Of a stretch of DNA of 64,000 nt, positions 35,771 through 47,339 are shown in pieces. The stretch is from positions 7,165,639 through 7,229,638 of the forward strand of contig JAJLRJ010000006.1 of the NCBI GenBank assembly GCA_024195265.1, read 5' to 3'. The notes beneath the pieces were generated by a model. That model did not search any database, was not told where the DNA came from, and was given only the letters and a program-made list of their open reading frames with translations. The translations under genes and the position numbers were made by a program. Each line of letters opens with the position of its first letter. Position 1 is the first letter of the stretch. Origin of the DNA: Dendrophyllia cribrosa. Taxonomy: Eukaryota > Cnidaria > Anthozoa > Scleractinia > Dendrophylliidae.

Positions 35771-37362
35771 TATAGCTACAAGAGTGACCAAGGATGGTTC
35801 CCAATGGAGAAAGGAACTCCGTTGAACGGAACTCACAGCAAGTACCTTCATCCAGACTCGGCAAACCTGGGGCAGTATTAGATTCTCAAAGGTGCGCAAA
35901 TTTGACAAGGTTAGGTGAGCGAATCACATTCATCCACAAAGCTAAGACGTAAGTGAAAGAGACTTAAAAATGTTTGACTTCAGTTTGAATAAGTTCTTCG
36001 ACGGACGTCATTTGTGCTGGAAAGGAAAGAATTGAACATGTTTTGGTAACATAGGTAGGGTTTTTACCCTCTTTTTTTAGTTCGAGTGTTTCTCTTGAGT
36101 GAGTGAGAAGAATTTGGACTTAAGACTGAACATTTCACGGACATACAATGGTCCCACGTTATTTGTATCCGCCGGTGAATGGATATTTTATTTTTATATA
36201 GAGTGCTAGCCGGCGCCAAAAGGGTGTACGCCAAACTGTGGGTTCCAGGCAGACAAGAAGTCTCTATGAAGTAAGTGGTTTTCCGTCGAAAGTGAACTAT
36301 ATTTCAATCTTCATCTCCTGTGTAGTGAAAACATGTGTATGCCACAGTCAGCCTTGAAATACACCCTTTTACCTGTTTTGTTTTGCAGTGCAATGAGGCA
36401 AAGCTCGTCTGAAATTGAAAAAGGTACTTCTGCCAGCGGCGAGAGTAGCCGTTCATATCTGACGCCTCACAGAAAAGCCAAAGGAGTCAGACTGAACGAT
36501 GATCTGGAAGAGCCGCTATTACATCTTGCCGCACGGCACTACAGAGCTGATGCAGCCAAGCGTCTACTTGATTCCGGGTCTGATGCTAATGCGAGAGACC
36601 GTCTCAACCTTGCCATCGGCGCCGATGCACTGGATGTATTCCAGGTAAATGACAGCGATATTTTACAGTTGTAGGGCAACAATAAGTGGTCCCCTCCCCC
36701 GGTTCCCCGTGTTGTGTCACCACGATCCCGAAACAAGGAGCATGTTACATGCGATGCATTTATCGTTTGACTGGTCATACAATGGGTGTTCATTCGCAGA
36801 CTCAAAAGTTAGTGTGTGGAGGTTAATGCCCCCTTATCGTTGAGGCGTGCACACACTGCAGCTTTTGAACATGCGAGTAACATGTCCAGTACAACTTTAA
36901 AAAGACCTTTGAAGCCCTTCTGTGTAATATAAATTCACATCGGCGTTAAATCAGTTTTTTATCTTATACACTCAGATATTGCTCAGATTCCGTGCGACTG
37001 ATCTAGAGGCCAATAAGGTTGACGGGACAACACCATTGATACTTGCCGCGCGACACAATCTTCTTGACATAGTACGCCATCTCATCAAGGTGGGGGTAAA
37101 AATAAACAATGCCGAAAATAAAGGTAAATTGGGATGAATACAAGTACCTCTTGTATGACCCACTTTTGAACTATGTCTTTTACGTTTGTCTTAATTCAAA
37201 TCCGTTTCCTCTTTTTAAGCAAACTCAACTGTCGTTCCTTTGCTTGCTAACAGGCAAAACAGCACTCCATTGGGTAGTATCGGTCAATGGATTGGAGGTG
37301 AGGAAAGAGCTACTAAGAAACGGTGCTCACAAAGATGCTCAGGACCAAAAGGTAACTTTGAG
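35771..37362. repeat. Segmental duplication, copy 2, right part
   Basis: It continues the copy of 3250-4850 immediately after the TAT duplication, nearly base for base. The match to copy 1 ends about ten bases into the intron after the third ankyrin exon; from there the sequence is shared instead with the tandem units downstream. Confidence 0.9.
36389..37351 (+). CDS. Notch-like ankyrin-repeat exons, copy 2 (partial gene)
   Basis: The exons 36389-36644, 36976-37123 and 37254-37351 have the same phases and almost the same sequence as copy 1, with intact splice signals. The encoded segment spans roughly the middle of the Notch ankyrin domain, with the same short deletion after NARD. The frame stays open past the last donor for 33 codons, but this intronic extension shows no ankyrin pattern. 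No exon for the remaining Notch ankyrin repeats is recognisable before the Polinton-like DNA begins. It may be an expressed fragment or a dead duplicate. Confidence 0.72.
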
Positions 37363-38335
37363 ATTGTACTTTGTAGAGACAAATGTCACTGGCAAGTTTG
37401 AGAACAAATGTGCTGACCTCAGGAATGACTTGCTCAGAGAAAGCGATTAATTGATCTACTGCTACTTAGACCAATCCTCCCGGGGGGAATCCCATATGAA
37501 CGATGGAGAAGGAGACCAATCTGGGCGTGGCTCAGGTTTTATTTGATCCCTAAAGGAGACCATACTCCAATACTCCAATAAATGACTTCTCTGTCCATTT
37601 ATTTTGTGCTTGTTCATTTATTTCAAAGCACGATCGTGAGACAACAGCATCTAAATTGCATACTCATCACTTCAGCACCGATGAATTTTTTTAATTTTGA
37701 CTTTCAGGTCCATTTCTTTGGACAATTTTCGATACGAAGCTAATGGATTTCTTTTGAATATAGTTAATTTTGCTTATTTCTACTCTAAGTTTATAGTACA
37801 AATTGTCACACAAGTAACATAATTTGGAAAGTCGCACAGTCTTTGGGTTTTCGTTTATGGGCGTTGCTGGTTTCTCAAAGTTTTTACCTTGATATTGAGA
37901 GCAACTGGACACAAATGTCATTCAGAATAGGAACAAAAAAAGTCTTACAATCTACCTAAAGACGGAGCTACGCAGTGTGCATCCATAACTTGATCGTTGC
38001 ACGCTGCACGTTTATCATTTCTTAAATGACAGCATTTGTTTTTTTTTATATAGATATTTCTTTACGCACAACCCTAAGCGATACCTTTATAGGGTAAAAA
38101 TATTGGCTTTTTGTCCAGGTCACCCTAAGAGAGACCAAAATCTTCAATATATACCATAGGCGAGACGACCAGCAACGTACACGGAGACCGATCTTGCCAA
38201 CCAAACTGTATATTATGTATATATTATAATAGAACAATGGCCCTATTTCAGCGCTTTGAAATCATTAAATGGTTATACAAGGTAGGTGTTTGTGGTTGCT
38301 TCGGATTCAGGAAAGATCCGTGCAATCGATGTATA
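37363..38335. other. Non-coding spacer of unit A
   Basis: This spacer follows the last ankyrin exon and is repeated in units B (about 44055-45030) and C (about 49298-50280). A 76-codon ORF on the minus strand is kept in all three, but it shows no family pattern and the copies are too young for conservation to mean anything. Confidence 0.5.
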
Positions 38336-38464
38336 TGTTGTAGTTAATTTTTTATTTCAGGTAATTTTTGTTTTTCCTTTGTTTCAAATTCATTAGCATA
38401 TATTACCATACCCAAAAACAATGAAAAAATAAAATTTACCTGAGATAAAAAATTAACTACAACA
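38336..38464. mobile_element. MITE unique to unit A
   Basis: The ends TGTTGTAGTTAATTTTTTAT and their inverse enclose 129 bases, flanked by TATA (38332-38335 and 38465-38468). Units B and C carry the uninterrupted site (single TATA in C), so insertion post-dates the tandem duplication or was lost by conversion. The 4-bp TATA is the simplest duplication, although TA within a longer TIR cannot be excluded. Confidence 0.85.
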
Positions 38465-38778
38465 TATACATTACATCGATAAATTTTTGTCTAATTATGC
38501 CAATCAACAACAAGTTGAATGACATAATTAGACAGATATTTTGACTTCTTAACAGCCGTAAACAGTCACCTTTAATACATTTGGTGATTTCAAAGTGCTG
38601 AAATGGAGTTTTATTTTTTTCACGCAAAGTTTTTAAATTAAGTTTTCTTTTTACGCCAGTTTAATGTTAGATGTATATATATATATATATTTTTTTTTTA
38701 CTTACCCATGGTATGTATTTTACTCTTTTTTGTATGTAGTAGGAAAGTGGGGGTTGACCAACGGGATCGGGGATTCAC

Positions 38779-39260
38779 TGACGTCATGATCCCTTGAGAT
38801 GACGTCATGGGTTAAAAATAGGTAGAGATGACATCATAATCTATTTTAGGTCGATGGAGAGTGATGACATCATATTATAAGTTGTATGTTCACCGCCACG
38901 GGATCGGGGATTCACTGACGTCATGATCCCTAGAAGTGACATAATGGGTTAAAAATAGGTAGAGATGACATCATAATCTATTTTAAGTCAATGGGAGTTG
39001 GAAATGAATGGCATCATAATCTATTTTAAGTCAATAAAGAGGTCGGGAGGAGATAAGCTGACATCATGATCTCTAGAGGTGATGTCATGGCTTAAAAATA
39101 GGTAGAGATGACATCATAATCTATTTTAACTGAATGGGGAGTCGGGAATAAATGACATCATAATCTATTTTTAACTCGAGAGTCACACTGCACTGGGATA
39201 GAATGATGTAATGTGATTATTTTTAGATTGTTGGCTAAATAATTTTTAGTGGTATAAAAG
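38779..39260 (+). promoter_or_regulatory. CRE-array promoter, copy A1
   Basis: Three perfect TGACGTCA sites (38779-38786, 38800-38807, 38916-38923) and about ten variants such as TGACATCA recur within phrases like GACATCATAATCTATTTT. A TATA box TATAAAAG at 39253-39260 lies about 50 bases before the coding frame. TGACGTCA is the established CREB/ATF recognition palindrome. Confidence 0.7.
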
Positions 39261-39279
39261 CAGACTTTTTTGCTAGTTG

Positions 39280-39723
39280 TCACAGATTAATTTGAGTATA
39301 GGAGTAGAAATAATCGTTGGTGCACACCAAACTGGTGATTTGTTTGTGGATGAGATTGAACTCGAGGCTCAAATACTGCGAAACAAAATAGCAGATATTA
39401 TAGAACATGAATATGCAAGAGAAATTAATCGCTTGGTGTACGACGAAGCAACACGCCGTTGTGAGGCTTGCCAGATGGATGACCCCTCGCAACTTCATCA
39501 CGAGTGTATGATGATGGAAGAGGATGAAATATGGGTTGTACATTATGAAGCGGCAAGGAAGCGCATTATTTTAAAGACAATTTGGATGGTTTTACAGCAA
39601 AAAGTTCAAGAAAAACTTAATTTACAGCTAACAGAATCATGGCTAAAGAGTACTTGCTTCATCTTGTTACAATGGACAACACAAGTGCATTTTTTATTAC
39701 ATTTGGTGATTTCAAAGTGCTGA
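39280..39723 (+). pseudogene. Cys/His-rich protein gene, copy A1 (no start, truncated)
   Basis: The frame is open and matches the other copies through the motif CEACQMDDPSQLHHEC and a helical C-terminal region. The position of the ATG used in copies A2 and B reads ATC here, and the 3' end is replaced by the start of the next duplicated unit (HLVISKC, stop at 39723). It is a duplication-truncated copy with no usable upstream ATG in frame. Confidence 0.7.
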
Positions 39724-39899
39724 AATGGAGTTTTATTTTTTTCACGCAAAGTTTTTAAATTAAGTTTTCTTTTTACGCCAGTTTAATGTTAGATGTATAT
39801 ATATATATATATATTTTTTTACTTACCCATGGTATGTATTTTACTCTTTTTTGTATGTAGTAGGAAAGTGGGGGTTGACCAACGGGATCGGGGATTCAC

Positions 39900-40381
39900 T
39901 GACGTCATGATCCCTTGAGATGACGTCATGGGTTAAAAATAGGTAGAGATGACATCATAATCTATTTTAGGTCGATGGAGAGTGATGACATCATATTATA
40001 AGTTGTATGTTCACCGCCACGGGATCGGGGATTCACTGACGTCATGATCCCTAGAAGTGACATAATGGGTTAAAAATAGGTAGAGATGACATCATAATCT
40101 ATTTTAAGTCAATGGGAGTTGGAAATGAATGGCATCATAATCTATTTTAAGTCAATAAAGAGGTCGGGAGGAGATAAGCTGACATCATGATCTCTAGAGG
40201 TGATGTCATGGCTTAAAAATAGGTAGAGATGACATCATAATCTATTTTAACTGAATGGGGAGTCGGGAATAAATGACATCATAATCTATTTTTAACTCGA
40301 GAGTCACACTGCACTGGGATAGAATGATGTAATGTGATTATTTTTAGATTGTTGGCTAAATAATTTTTAGTGGTATAAAAG
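39900..40381 (+). promoter_or_regulatory. CRE-array promoter, copy A2
   Basis: This is a near-identical repeat of the array at 38779, starting with TGACGTCA at 39900-39907 and ending with TATAAAAG at 40374-40381. It was made by the 1.12-kb internal duplication in unit A. Confidence 0.7.
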
Positions 40382-40434
40382 CAGACTTTTTTTGCTAGTT
40401 GTCAGAGATTAATTTGAGTATAGGAGTAGAAATA

Positions 40435-40869
40435 ATGGTTGGTGCACACCAAACTGGTGATTTGTTTGTGGATGAGATTGAACTCGAGGCTCAAATACTG
40501 CGAAACAAAATAGCAGATATTATAGAAGATGAATATGCAAGAGAAATTAATCGCTTGGTGTACGAAGAAGCAACACGCCGTTGTGAGGCTTGCCAGATGG
40601 ATGACCCCTCGCAACTTCATCACGAGTGTATGATGATGGAAGGGGATGAAATATGGGTTGTACATTATGAAGCGGCAAGGAAGCGCATTAATTTAAAGAC
40701 GATATGGATGGCTTTACAGCAAAAAGTTCAAGAAAAACTTAATTTACAGCTGACAGAATCATGGCTAAAGAGTACTTGCTTCATCTTGTTACAATGGACA
40801 ACACAAGTGCATTTTTTATTATATAAAAACTTTGAACGGAAGCACGATGAGAGTGAAGACAATGTCTGA
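40435..40869 (+). CDS. Cys/His-rich small protein, copy A2
   Basis: The 144-residue frame begins MVGAHQTGDLFVDEIELEAQ. It has an acidic/helical N-terminal half, the putative metal-binding motif CEACQMDDPSQLHHECMMM, then a WVVHYEAARKR helix region. The CxxCxxDxPSQxxHxC pattern recalls small proteins found in cnidarian Polinton-type elements; I know no function. It sits about 54 bases behind a TATA box and a CRE array. Around 40770 it carries two extra bases relative to unit C, so its C-terminus (STCFILLQW) is probably frame-shifted. A longer T run further on brings the end close to the acidic tail again (KNFERKHDESED). Confidence 0.6.
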   Translation: MVGAHQTGDLFVDEIELEAQILRNKIADIIEDEYAREINRLVYEEATRRCEACQMDDPSQLHHECMMMEGDEIWVVHYEAARKRINLKTIWMALQQKVQEKLNLQLTESWLKSTCFILLQWTTQVHFLLYKNFERKHDESEDNV

Positions 40870-41438
40870 GACTCGGCTGTTGTGATTATATGTAATAAAG
40901 TTGAATACTCACAAAGACAATGTTCTCTTCATGTGATGTAGATTGATTATTTTTAATAAAGTTAATGATATGAAATTTGATTGTTGTTCATTATTCTTTA
41001 ATGGTGTTTAGATAATAAGTAACTCTAATTACATGGAGTGATATTGAAAACGTTAACAAAGGAAAACAAATTAACTCCAAAAACAAGGATTAAAAATACA
41101 ATATTATATCCTGCAAACAATAGAAGTATAATATGGCCCGCCACTTGTAGAAAGACTCCCATGAAGTGATTTTAAAAACATTTTTACAAAGCAAATGATA
41201 TCAATAACTTGTAGTTCATTGTTCTTTATCGTTTATTGATAATAATAATAACTCATTACATGACATGATAGTTAAAAAGGTAACAAAGAGAATTATGTCT
41301 TAAAGCTTGTAATTCATTGTTCTTTTAATTGCTTTTTTTTTCGTTCCATGGAGTGAAGAGGATAATGACAAATTTGGTCTCAGGAGAGTATCGACAAAAC
41401 GAGTGAAAATTTATTTTTTATAATTGGTTTCATTTGAA

Positions 41439-41720
41439 ATGGATCACATCTTCAAACAACATCTCCTTCCTTCTGCTCCATCGGATAAATCTGTTTTTAA
41501 GGTCAGTACTAAAAATGAAGTAATCAAATTAATCAATGACGTTTTAGCTAACCCCACAAAAATAGATGTACATAAAACCGATAAAAATAAACTTGTATAT
41601 ACGAAAAGATTTTCTTCATGTGTAGGTTTTCATGGTTTTACAAGAAAACCATGTTTTCGAATAGTTGTTGTATATAATTCTTTAACAAAGTCAGTTGTCA
41701 CTGCTTTCCACTGCCTTTAA
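41439..41720 (+). CDS. Small 93-aa protein, unit A
   Basis: The ATG at 41439 (MDHIFKQHLLPSAPSDKSVF) opens a compact alpha-then-beta protein ending FRIVVVYNSLTKSVVTAFHC. A helical N-terminal half followed by strands with a closing V(V/I)TAF motif resembles the layout of BECR-fold RNase domains (barnase/EndoU/colicin-like). The similarity is only a pattern seen by eye, and I would not assign activity. It lies between the Cys/His gene and the convergent PC4-like gene. Confidence 0.5.
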   Translation: MDHIFKQHLLPSAPSDKSVFKVSTKNEVIKLINDVLANPTKIDVHKTDKNKLVYTKRFSSCVGFHGFTRKPCFRIVVVYNSLTKSVVTAFHCL

Positions 41721-42097
41721 AAAGATAAACTAAGAAAAAAAACTAAGGTAAAAATAAAATAAAAATAATAAAGCTGTGTAATTTTAAGGGAAAGCTTAAC
41801 GAATTTCGGCGCATAAATGTCCTATTTTGTAATCGCTTTTATTTTCCCCGCCCGCAACAAATTAGTGATGGTTTTAGTTTATTGATAAGTTTGCTGAGTA
41901 AAAAATATACACAACATAAGCATTTCTCCTAAAAACGTCTTTTATTGCACTCTTTATCTATGTAAACATCTTATCACACTGTTTTCTTAGCTAAGTTGAA
42001 ACTCGAAAGCAAAATTTACATTTTTATCATAATCTTGTAATTGCACTCTTTTTGTTTGAGAATATCTTATCACACTGATTTCTTAGCTAAGTTGAGT

Positions 42098-42696
42098 TTA
42101 AACAAACTCGAAAGCGAAATTCGCATTTTCATTAAAATCTTCTACACGAAGCAGTTTTTGCTCACCAATGTTTCTTGAACGAAGCATTTGTTTTCTGTTA
42201 TCCACCTGAAACTGCTCTGCGCAAGCCACTTTGCCTTTGCCAAACTCGACAGCGAAATTTGCATTTTCATTAAAATCTTCTGGACGAAGCAGTTTTTGTC
42301 TTTTATTCTGTTCTTTTTGTTCACTAATGTCTTTCGAACGAAGCAATTGTTTTCTGTTATCCGCCTGAAATTGCTCTGCACAAGCCTGCACTTTACCTTT
42401 GTTGCATTTGATAATCTCTCCAACAATTTGAAGTTCTGTCTCTTCATTTATCCCCATCTGTCTTTCATATTTGGGTCTTTGGGGTCTTGCCTGTTGCTCT
42501 TCACCACCTCATCGACCTGTTTCGTCAGCGCTTTCAAATCTTCCCACTCAGCCAATGTTAGCGCAATGCCTTGTTTGGAAGGGTTAAGTTTTTTTTTGTT
42601 AAACTTGCTTTTGAAAAATTTTCTCAGATGAACTGTAACTTTGCCATTCCAAGATGAAACCGTTAGTTTTGTGTCTCTGTTTCCAATGCTAAACAT
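42098..42696 (-). pseudogene. PC4-like protein gene, unit A (frameshifted)
   Basis: The N-terminal frame (start 42696) has the PC4/SUB1 ssDNA-binding pattern: FSIGNRDTKLTVSSWNGKVT, then VHLRKFF, PSKQGIALTLAEWEDLK. A 37-base deletion relative to unit C shifts the frame after DEVV, giving a stop at 42448. The downstream half stays open in the other frame to 42098 and contains two imperfect repeats of CAEQFQ.DNRKQ. PC4 family proteins bind single-stranded DNA and act in transcription and replication. Confidence 0.75.
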
Positions 42697-43099
42697 GTTG
42701 TCTTGTTCAATCTGATCAAGGAATAACGATTCCTCGATTGGAGATCAATTTATAACCCTCCTATGATAACATTTTCTAAATTTAGATATGATTGCATTAA
42801 ATCTTGCGCCATCATTAGCAATAATGTCTAAAAATAGCGGTGAACATTTTCTAACCATTTGGAGTTGAATAACAAAGAAAAATAAATAAATAAAAACCCT
42901 CCTATGATAACATGCTCTAAATTTAGATATGATTGTGTTAAATCTTGCGCCATCATTGGCAATGTCTTAAAATAACGATGATCATTATTAGTCATTTCAA
43001 GTTAAAAGACAAATAAATACTTAGTTTAATCTAAATATAGCAATTACGTTAATGATTTGTGATAAATCAAACATAAATTTCTGTTTTAAACTATAAAAA

Positions 43100-43357
43100 A
43101 TGAAGAAAATTATTTTTGGAGTATTACATCATAGTAATAATCATAAACTTTTAAGGTATAAAAAAACCCCACAACATATATTTCATTCATCGAACTCTCG
43201 CCTGATGATGGAGAATTATCTTGAAACGATGGAATTGGATATTGAGGATTGGAGTATTGAGGACTGGGAAGAAATTGCCCGCAATCATCCAGTTTCAAGT
43301 GATGAGATGATGGCATTTTTAGAAGAGGTTATTGAAAAAGCAGATCATAAAGTAAAG
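43100..43357 (+). pseudogene. First exon of a zinc-finger gene, unit A (orphaned)
   Basis: Exon 1 starts MKKIIFGVLHHSNNHK and ends KADHKVK at a GTATGT donor, 86 codons in phase 0. In unit C a C2H2 exon follows. Here the tandem junction has replaced it with Notch-like intron sequence, so the exon has lost its partner. The middle is acidic with IEDWSIEDWEEIARNHP. No function is recognised. Confidence 0.6.
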
Positions 43358-43668
43358 GTATGTAACTATCATTTTACGGTTTGATCATTGTTTGAGCTAT
43401 GAATGTATTATAAACATCAGAAAACTGTTCATGATAGTCTGATTACATTTTACACTGAGGTGAATTTTTCAATGAACAACAACAACAATTATCATGCATG
43501 TATAGTTTCGTGTTTTGGTTTGGTTTATTCAATCATGTCTAATATGAGTTCATTCTTTTGAACATGCGAGTAACATGTCCAGTACAACCTTAAAAAGACC
43601 TTTGAAGCCCTTCTGTGTAATATAAATTCACATCGGCGTTAAATCAGTTTTTTATCTTATACACTCAG

Positions 43669-44043
43669 AGATTGCTCAGATTCCGTGCGACTGACCTAGA
43701 GGCCAATAAGGTTGACGGGACAACACCATTGATACTTGCCGCGCAACACAATCTTCTTGACATAGTACGCCATCTCATCAAGGTGGGGGTAAAAATAAAC
43801 AATGCCGAAAATAAAGGTAAATTGGGATGAATACAAGAACCTCTTGTATGGCCCACTTTTAAACTATGTCTTTTACGTTGTCTTAATTCAAATCCGTTTC
43901 CTCTTTTTAAGCAAACTCAACTGTCGTTCCTTTGCTTGCTAACAGGTAAAACAGCACTCCATTGGGCAGTATCGGTCAATGGATTGGAGGTGAGGAAAGA
44001 GCTACTAAGAAACGGTGCTCACAAAGATGCTCAGGACCAAAAG
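43669..44043 (+). pseudogene. Notch-like ankyrin exons 2-3, unit B
   Basis: Exons 43669-43816 and 43946-44043 keep their splice signals and frames (GKTALHWAVSVNG). They lack the first ankyrin exon, because the tandem breakpoint lies in the intron before exon 2. The first codon of exon 2 is changed (AGA for ATA). The fragment has no start and is preceded by Polinton-like sequence, so it is a passenger of the array. Confidence 0.7.
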
Positions 44044-45342
44044 GTAACTTTGAGATTGTACTTTATAGAAACAAATGTCACTGGCAAGTTCGATGAAGCG
44101 AATTTGAGAACAAATGTGCCGACCTCAGGAATGACTTGCTCAGAGAAAGCGATTAATTGATCTACTGCTACTTAGACCAATCCTCCCGGGGGGAATCCCA
44201 TATGAAAGATGGAGAAGGAGACCAATCTGGGCGTGGCTCAGGTTTTATTTGATCCCTAAAGGAGACCATACTCCAATACTTCAAAAAATGACTTCTCTGT
44301 CCATTTATTTTGTGCTTGTTCATTTATAACAGTAGTTCAAAGCACGATTGTGAGACAACAGCATCTAAATTGCCTACTCATCACCGATGAATTTTTTTAA
44401 TTTTGACTTTCAGGTCCATTTCTTTGGACAATTTTCGATACGAAGCTAATGGATTTCTTTTGAATATAGTTAATTTTGCTTATTTCTACTCTAAGTTTAT
44501 TGTACAAATTGTCACACAAGTAACATAATTTGGAAAGTCGCACAGTCTTTGGGTTTTCGTATATGGGCGTTGCTGGTTTCTCAAAGTTTTTACCCTGATA
44601 TTGAGAGCAACTGGACACAAATGTCATTCAGAATGGGAACAAAAAAAGTCTTACAATCTACCTAAAGACGGAGCTACGCAGTGTGCATCCATAACTTGAT
44701 CGTTGCACGCTGCACGTTTATCATTTCTTAAATGACAGCATTTGTTTTTTTTATATAGATATTTCTTTACGCACAACCCTAAGCGATACCTTTATAGGGT
44801 AGAAATATTGGCTTTTTGTCCAGGTCACCCTAAGAGAGACCAAAATCTTCAATATATACCATAGGCGAGACGACCAGCAACATACACGGAGACCGATCTT
44901 GCCAACCAGACTGTATATTATGTATATATTATAATAGAACAATGGTCCGATTTCAGCGCTTTGAAATCATTAAATGGTTATACAAGGTAGGTGTTTGTGG
45001 TTGCTTCGGATTCAGGAAAGATCCGTGCAATCGATGTTTACATTCCATCAATAAACTTTTGTCTAATTATGTCAATCAACAACAAGTCGAATGACATAAT
45101 TAGACAGATATTTTGACTTCTTAACAGCCGTAAACAGTCACCTTTAATACATTTGGTGATTTCAAAGTGCTGAAATGAGGTTTTATTTTTTTCACGCAAA
45201 GTTTTTAAATTAAGTTTTCTTTTTACGCCAGTTTAATGTTAGATGTATATATATATTTTTTTTACTTACCCATGGTATGTATTTTACTCTTTTTTGTATG
45301 TAGTAGGAAAGTGGGGGTTGACCAACGGGATCGGAGATTCAC

Positions 45343-45824
45343 TGACGTCATGATCCCTTGAGATGACGTCATGGGTTAAAAATAGGTAGAGATGACATCA
45401 TAATCTATTTTAGGTCGATGGAGAGTGATGACATCATATTATAAGTTGTATGTTCACCGCCACGGGATCGGGGATTCACTGACGTCATGATCCCTAGAAG
45501 TGACATAATGGGTTAAAAATAGGTAGAGATGACATCATAATCTATTTTAAGTCAATGGGAGTTGGAAATGAATGACATCATAATCTATTTTTAGTCAATA
45601 AAGAGGTGGGGAGGAGATAAGCTGACATCATGATCTCAAGAGGTGATGTCATGGCTTAAAAATAGGTAGAGATGACATCATAATCTATTTTAACTGAATG
45701 GGGAGTCGGGAATAAATGACATCATAATCTATTTTTAACTCGAGAGTCACACTGCACTGGGATAGAATGATGTGATGTGATTATTTTTAGATTGTTGGCT
45801 AAATAATTTTTAGTGGTATAAAAG
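45343..45824 (+). promoter_or_regulatory. CRE-array promoter, unit B
   Basis: The array begins with TGACGTCA at 45343-45350 and ends with TATAAAAG at 45817-45824, with the same phrases as the other copies and a few substitutions. Confidence 0.7.
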
Positions 45825-45877
45825 CAGACTTTTTTGCTAGTTGTCCACAGATTAATTTGAGTATAGGAGTAGAAATA

Positions 45878-46312
45878 ATGGTTGGTGCACACCAAACTGG
45901 TGATTTGTTTGTGGATGAGATTGAACTCGAGGCTCAAATACTGCGAAACAAAATAGCAGATATTATAGAAGATGAATATGCAAGAGAAATTAATCGCTTG
46001 GTGTACGAAGAAGCAACACGCCGTTGTGAGGCTTGCCAGATGGATGACCCCTCGCAACTTCATCACGAGTGTATGATGATGGAAGAGGATGAAATATGGG
46101 TTGTACATTATGAAGCGGCAAGGAAGCGCATTAATTTAAAGACGATATGGATGGCTTTACAGCAAAAAGTTCAAGAAAAACTTAATTTACAGCTGACAGA
46201 ATCATGGCTAAAGAGTACTTGCTTCATCTTGTTACAATGGACAACACAAGTGCATTTTTATTATATAAAAACTTTGAACGGAAGCACGATGAGAGTGAAG
46301 ACGAATGTCTGA
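45878..46312 (+). CDS. Cys/His-rich small protein, unit B
   Basis: It starts at the same ATG as copy A2 and keeps the CEACQMDDPSQLHHEC motif, at 144 codons. It carries the same two-base insertion before STCFILLQW as copy A2, then ends HYIKTLNGSTMRVKTNV because its T run is shorter. The acidic tail seen in unit C is therefore read out of frame. It is probably a damaged copy, although the motif region is intact. Confidence 0.55.
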   Translation: MVGAHQTGDLFVDEIELEAQILRNKIADIIEDEYAREINRLVYEEATRRCEACQMDDPSQLHHECMMMEEDEIWVVHYEAARKRINLKTIWMALQQKVQEKLNLQLTESWLKSTCFILLQWTTQVHFYYIKTLNGSTMRVKTNV

Positions 46313-46681
46313 GACTCGGCTGTTGTGATTATATGTAATAAAGTTGAATACTCACAATAAACAATAGAAGTATAATATGGCCCACCACTTGTAGAAAGAC
46401 TCCCATGAAGTGATTTTAAAAACATTTTTACAAAGCAAATGATATCAATAACTTGTAGTTCATTGTTCTTTATCGTTTATAGATAATAATAAGAACTCAT
46501 TACATGACATGATAGTTAAAAAGGTAACAAAGAGAATTATGTCTTAAAGGTTGTAATTCATTGTTCTTTTAATTGCTTTTTTTTTGTTCCATGGAGTGAA
46601 GAGGATAATGACAAATTTGGTCTCAGGAGAGTATCGACAAAACGAGTGAAAATTTATTTTTTATAATTGGTTTCATTTGAA

Positions 46682-46963
46682 ATGGATCACATCTTCAAAC
46701 AACATCTCCTTCCTTCTGCTCCATCGGATAAATCTGTTTTTAAGGTCAGTACTAAAAATGAAGTAATCAAATTAATCAATGACGTTTTAGCTAACCCCAC
46801 AAAAATAGATGTACATAAAACCGATAAAAATAAACTTGTATATACGAAAAGATTTTCTTCATGTGTAGGTTTTCATGGTTTTACAAGAAAACCATGTTTT
46901 CGAATAGTTGTTGTATATAATTCTTTAACAAAGTCAGTTGTCACTGCTTTCCACTGCTTTTAA
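46682..46963 (+). CDS. Small 93-aa protein, unit B
   Basis: It is the counterpart of the frame at 41439, intact, differing at the last residue (F for L). The same alpha-then-beta layout and closing VVTAF motif are kept. Function is unknown. Confidence 0.5.
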   Translation: MDHIFKQHLLPSAPSDKSVFKVSTKNEVIKLINDVLANPTKIDVHKTDKNKLVYTKRFSSCVGFHGFTRKPCFRIVVVYNSLTKSVVTAFHCF

Positions 46964-47339
46964 AAAGATAAACTAAGAAAAAAAACTAAGGTAAAAATAA
47001 AATAAAAATAATAAAGCTGTGTAATTTTAAGGGAAAGCTTAACGAATTTCGGCGCGTAAATGTCTTATTTTGTAATCGCTTTTATTTTCCCCGCCCGCAA
47101 CAAATTAGTGATGGTTTTAGTTTATTGATAAGTTTGCTGAGTAAAAAATATACACAACATAAGCATTTCTCCTAAAAACGTCTTTTATTGCACTCTTTAT
47201 CTATGTAAACATCTTATCACACTGTTTTCTTAGCTAAGTTGAAACTCGAAAGCAAAATTTACATTTTTATCATAATCTTGTAATTGCACTCTTTTGTTTG
47301 AGAACATCTTATCACACTGATTTCTTAGCTAAGTTGAGT

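Larger units (their letters stand above)
36862..43554. repeat. Tandem unit A (6.7 kb)
   Basis: The first of three head-to-tail units joins Notch-like exons 2-3 to a Polinton-like block. Relative to units B and C it has three extra pieces: a 129-bp MITE, an internal 1.12-kb tandem duplication (38579-39700 repeated from 39701), and about 200 bases near 40890-41110. The junction to unit B is at the word CTTTT (43555-43559). Confidence 0.92.

Noticed and set aside
39277..39312. TTG-initiated N-terminal extension of the Cys/His ORFs (MSQINLSIGVEI)
   Set aside because: A TTG start is not expected in animal genes, and the segment overlaps the probable 5' untranslated region just after the TATA box.
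42188..42631. 147-codon plus-strand ORF (Phe/Leu-rich)
   Set aside because: It is antisense to the PC4-like gene; its periodic composition comes from the repeats on the other strand.
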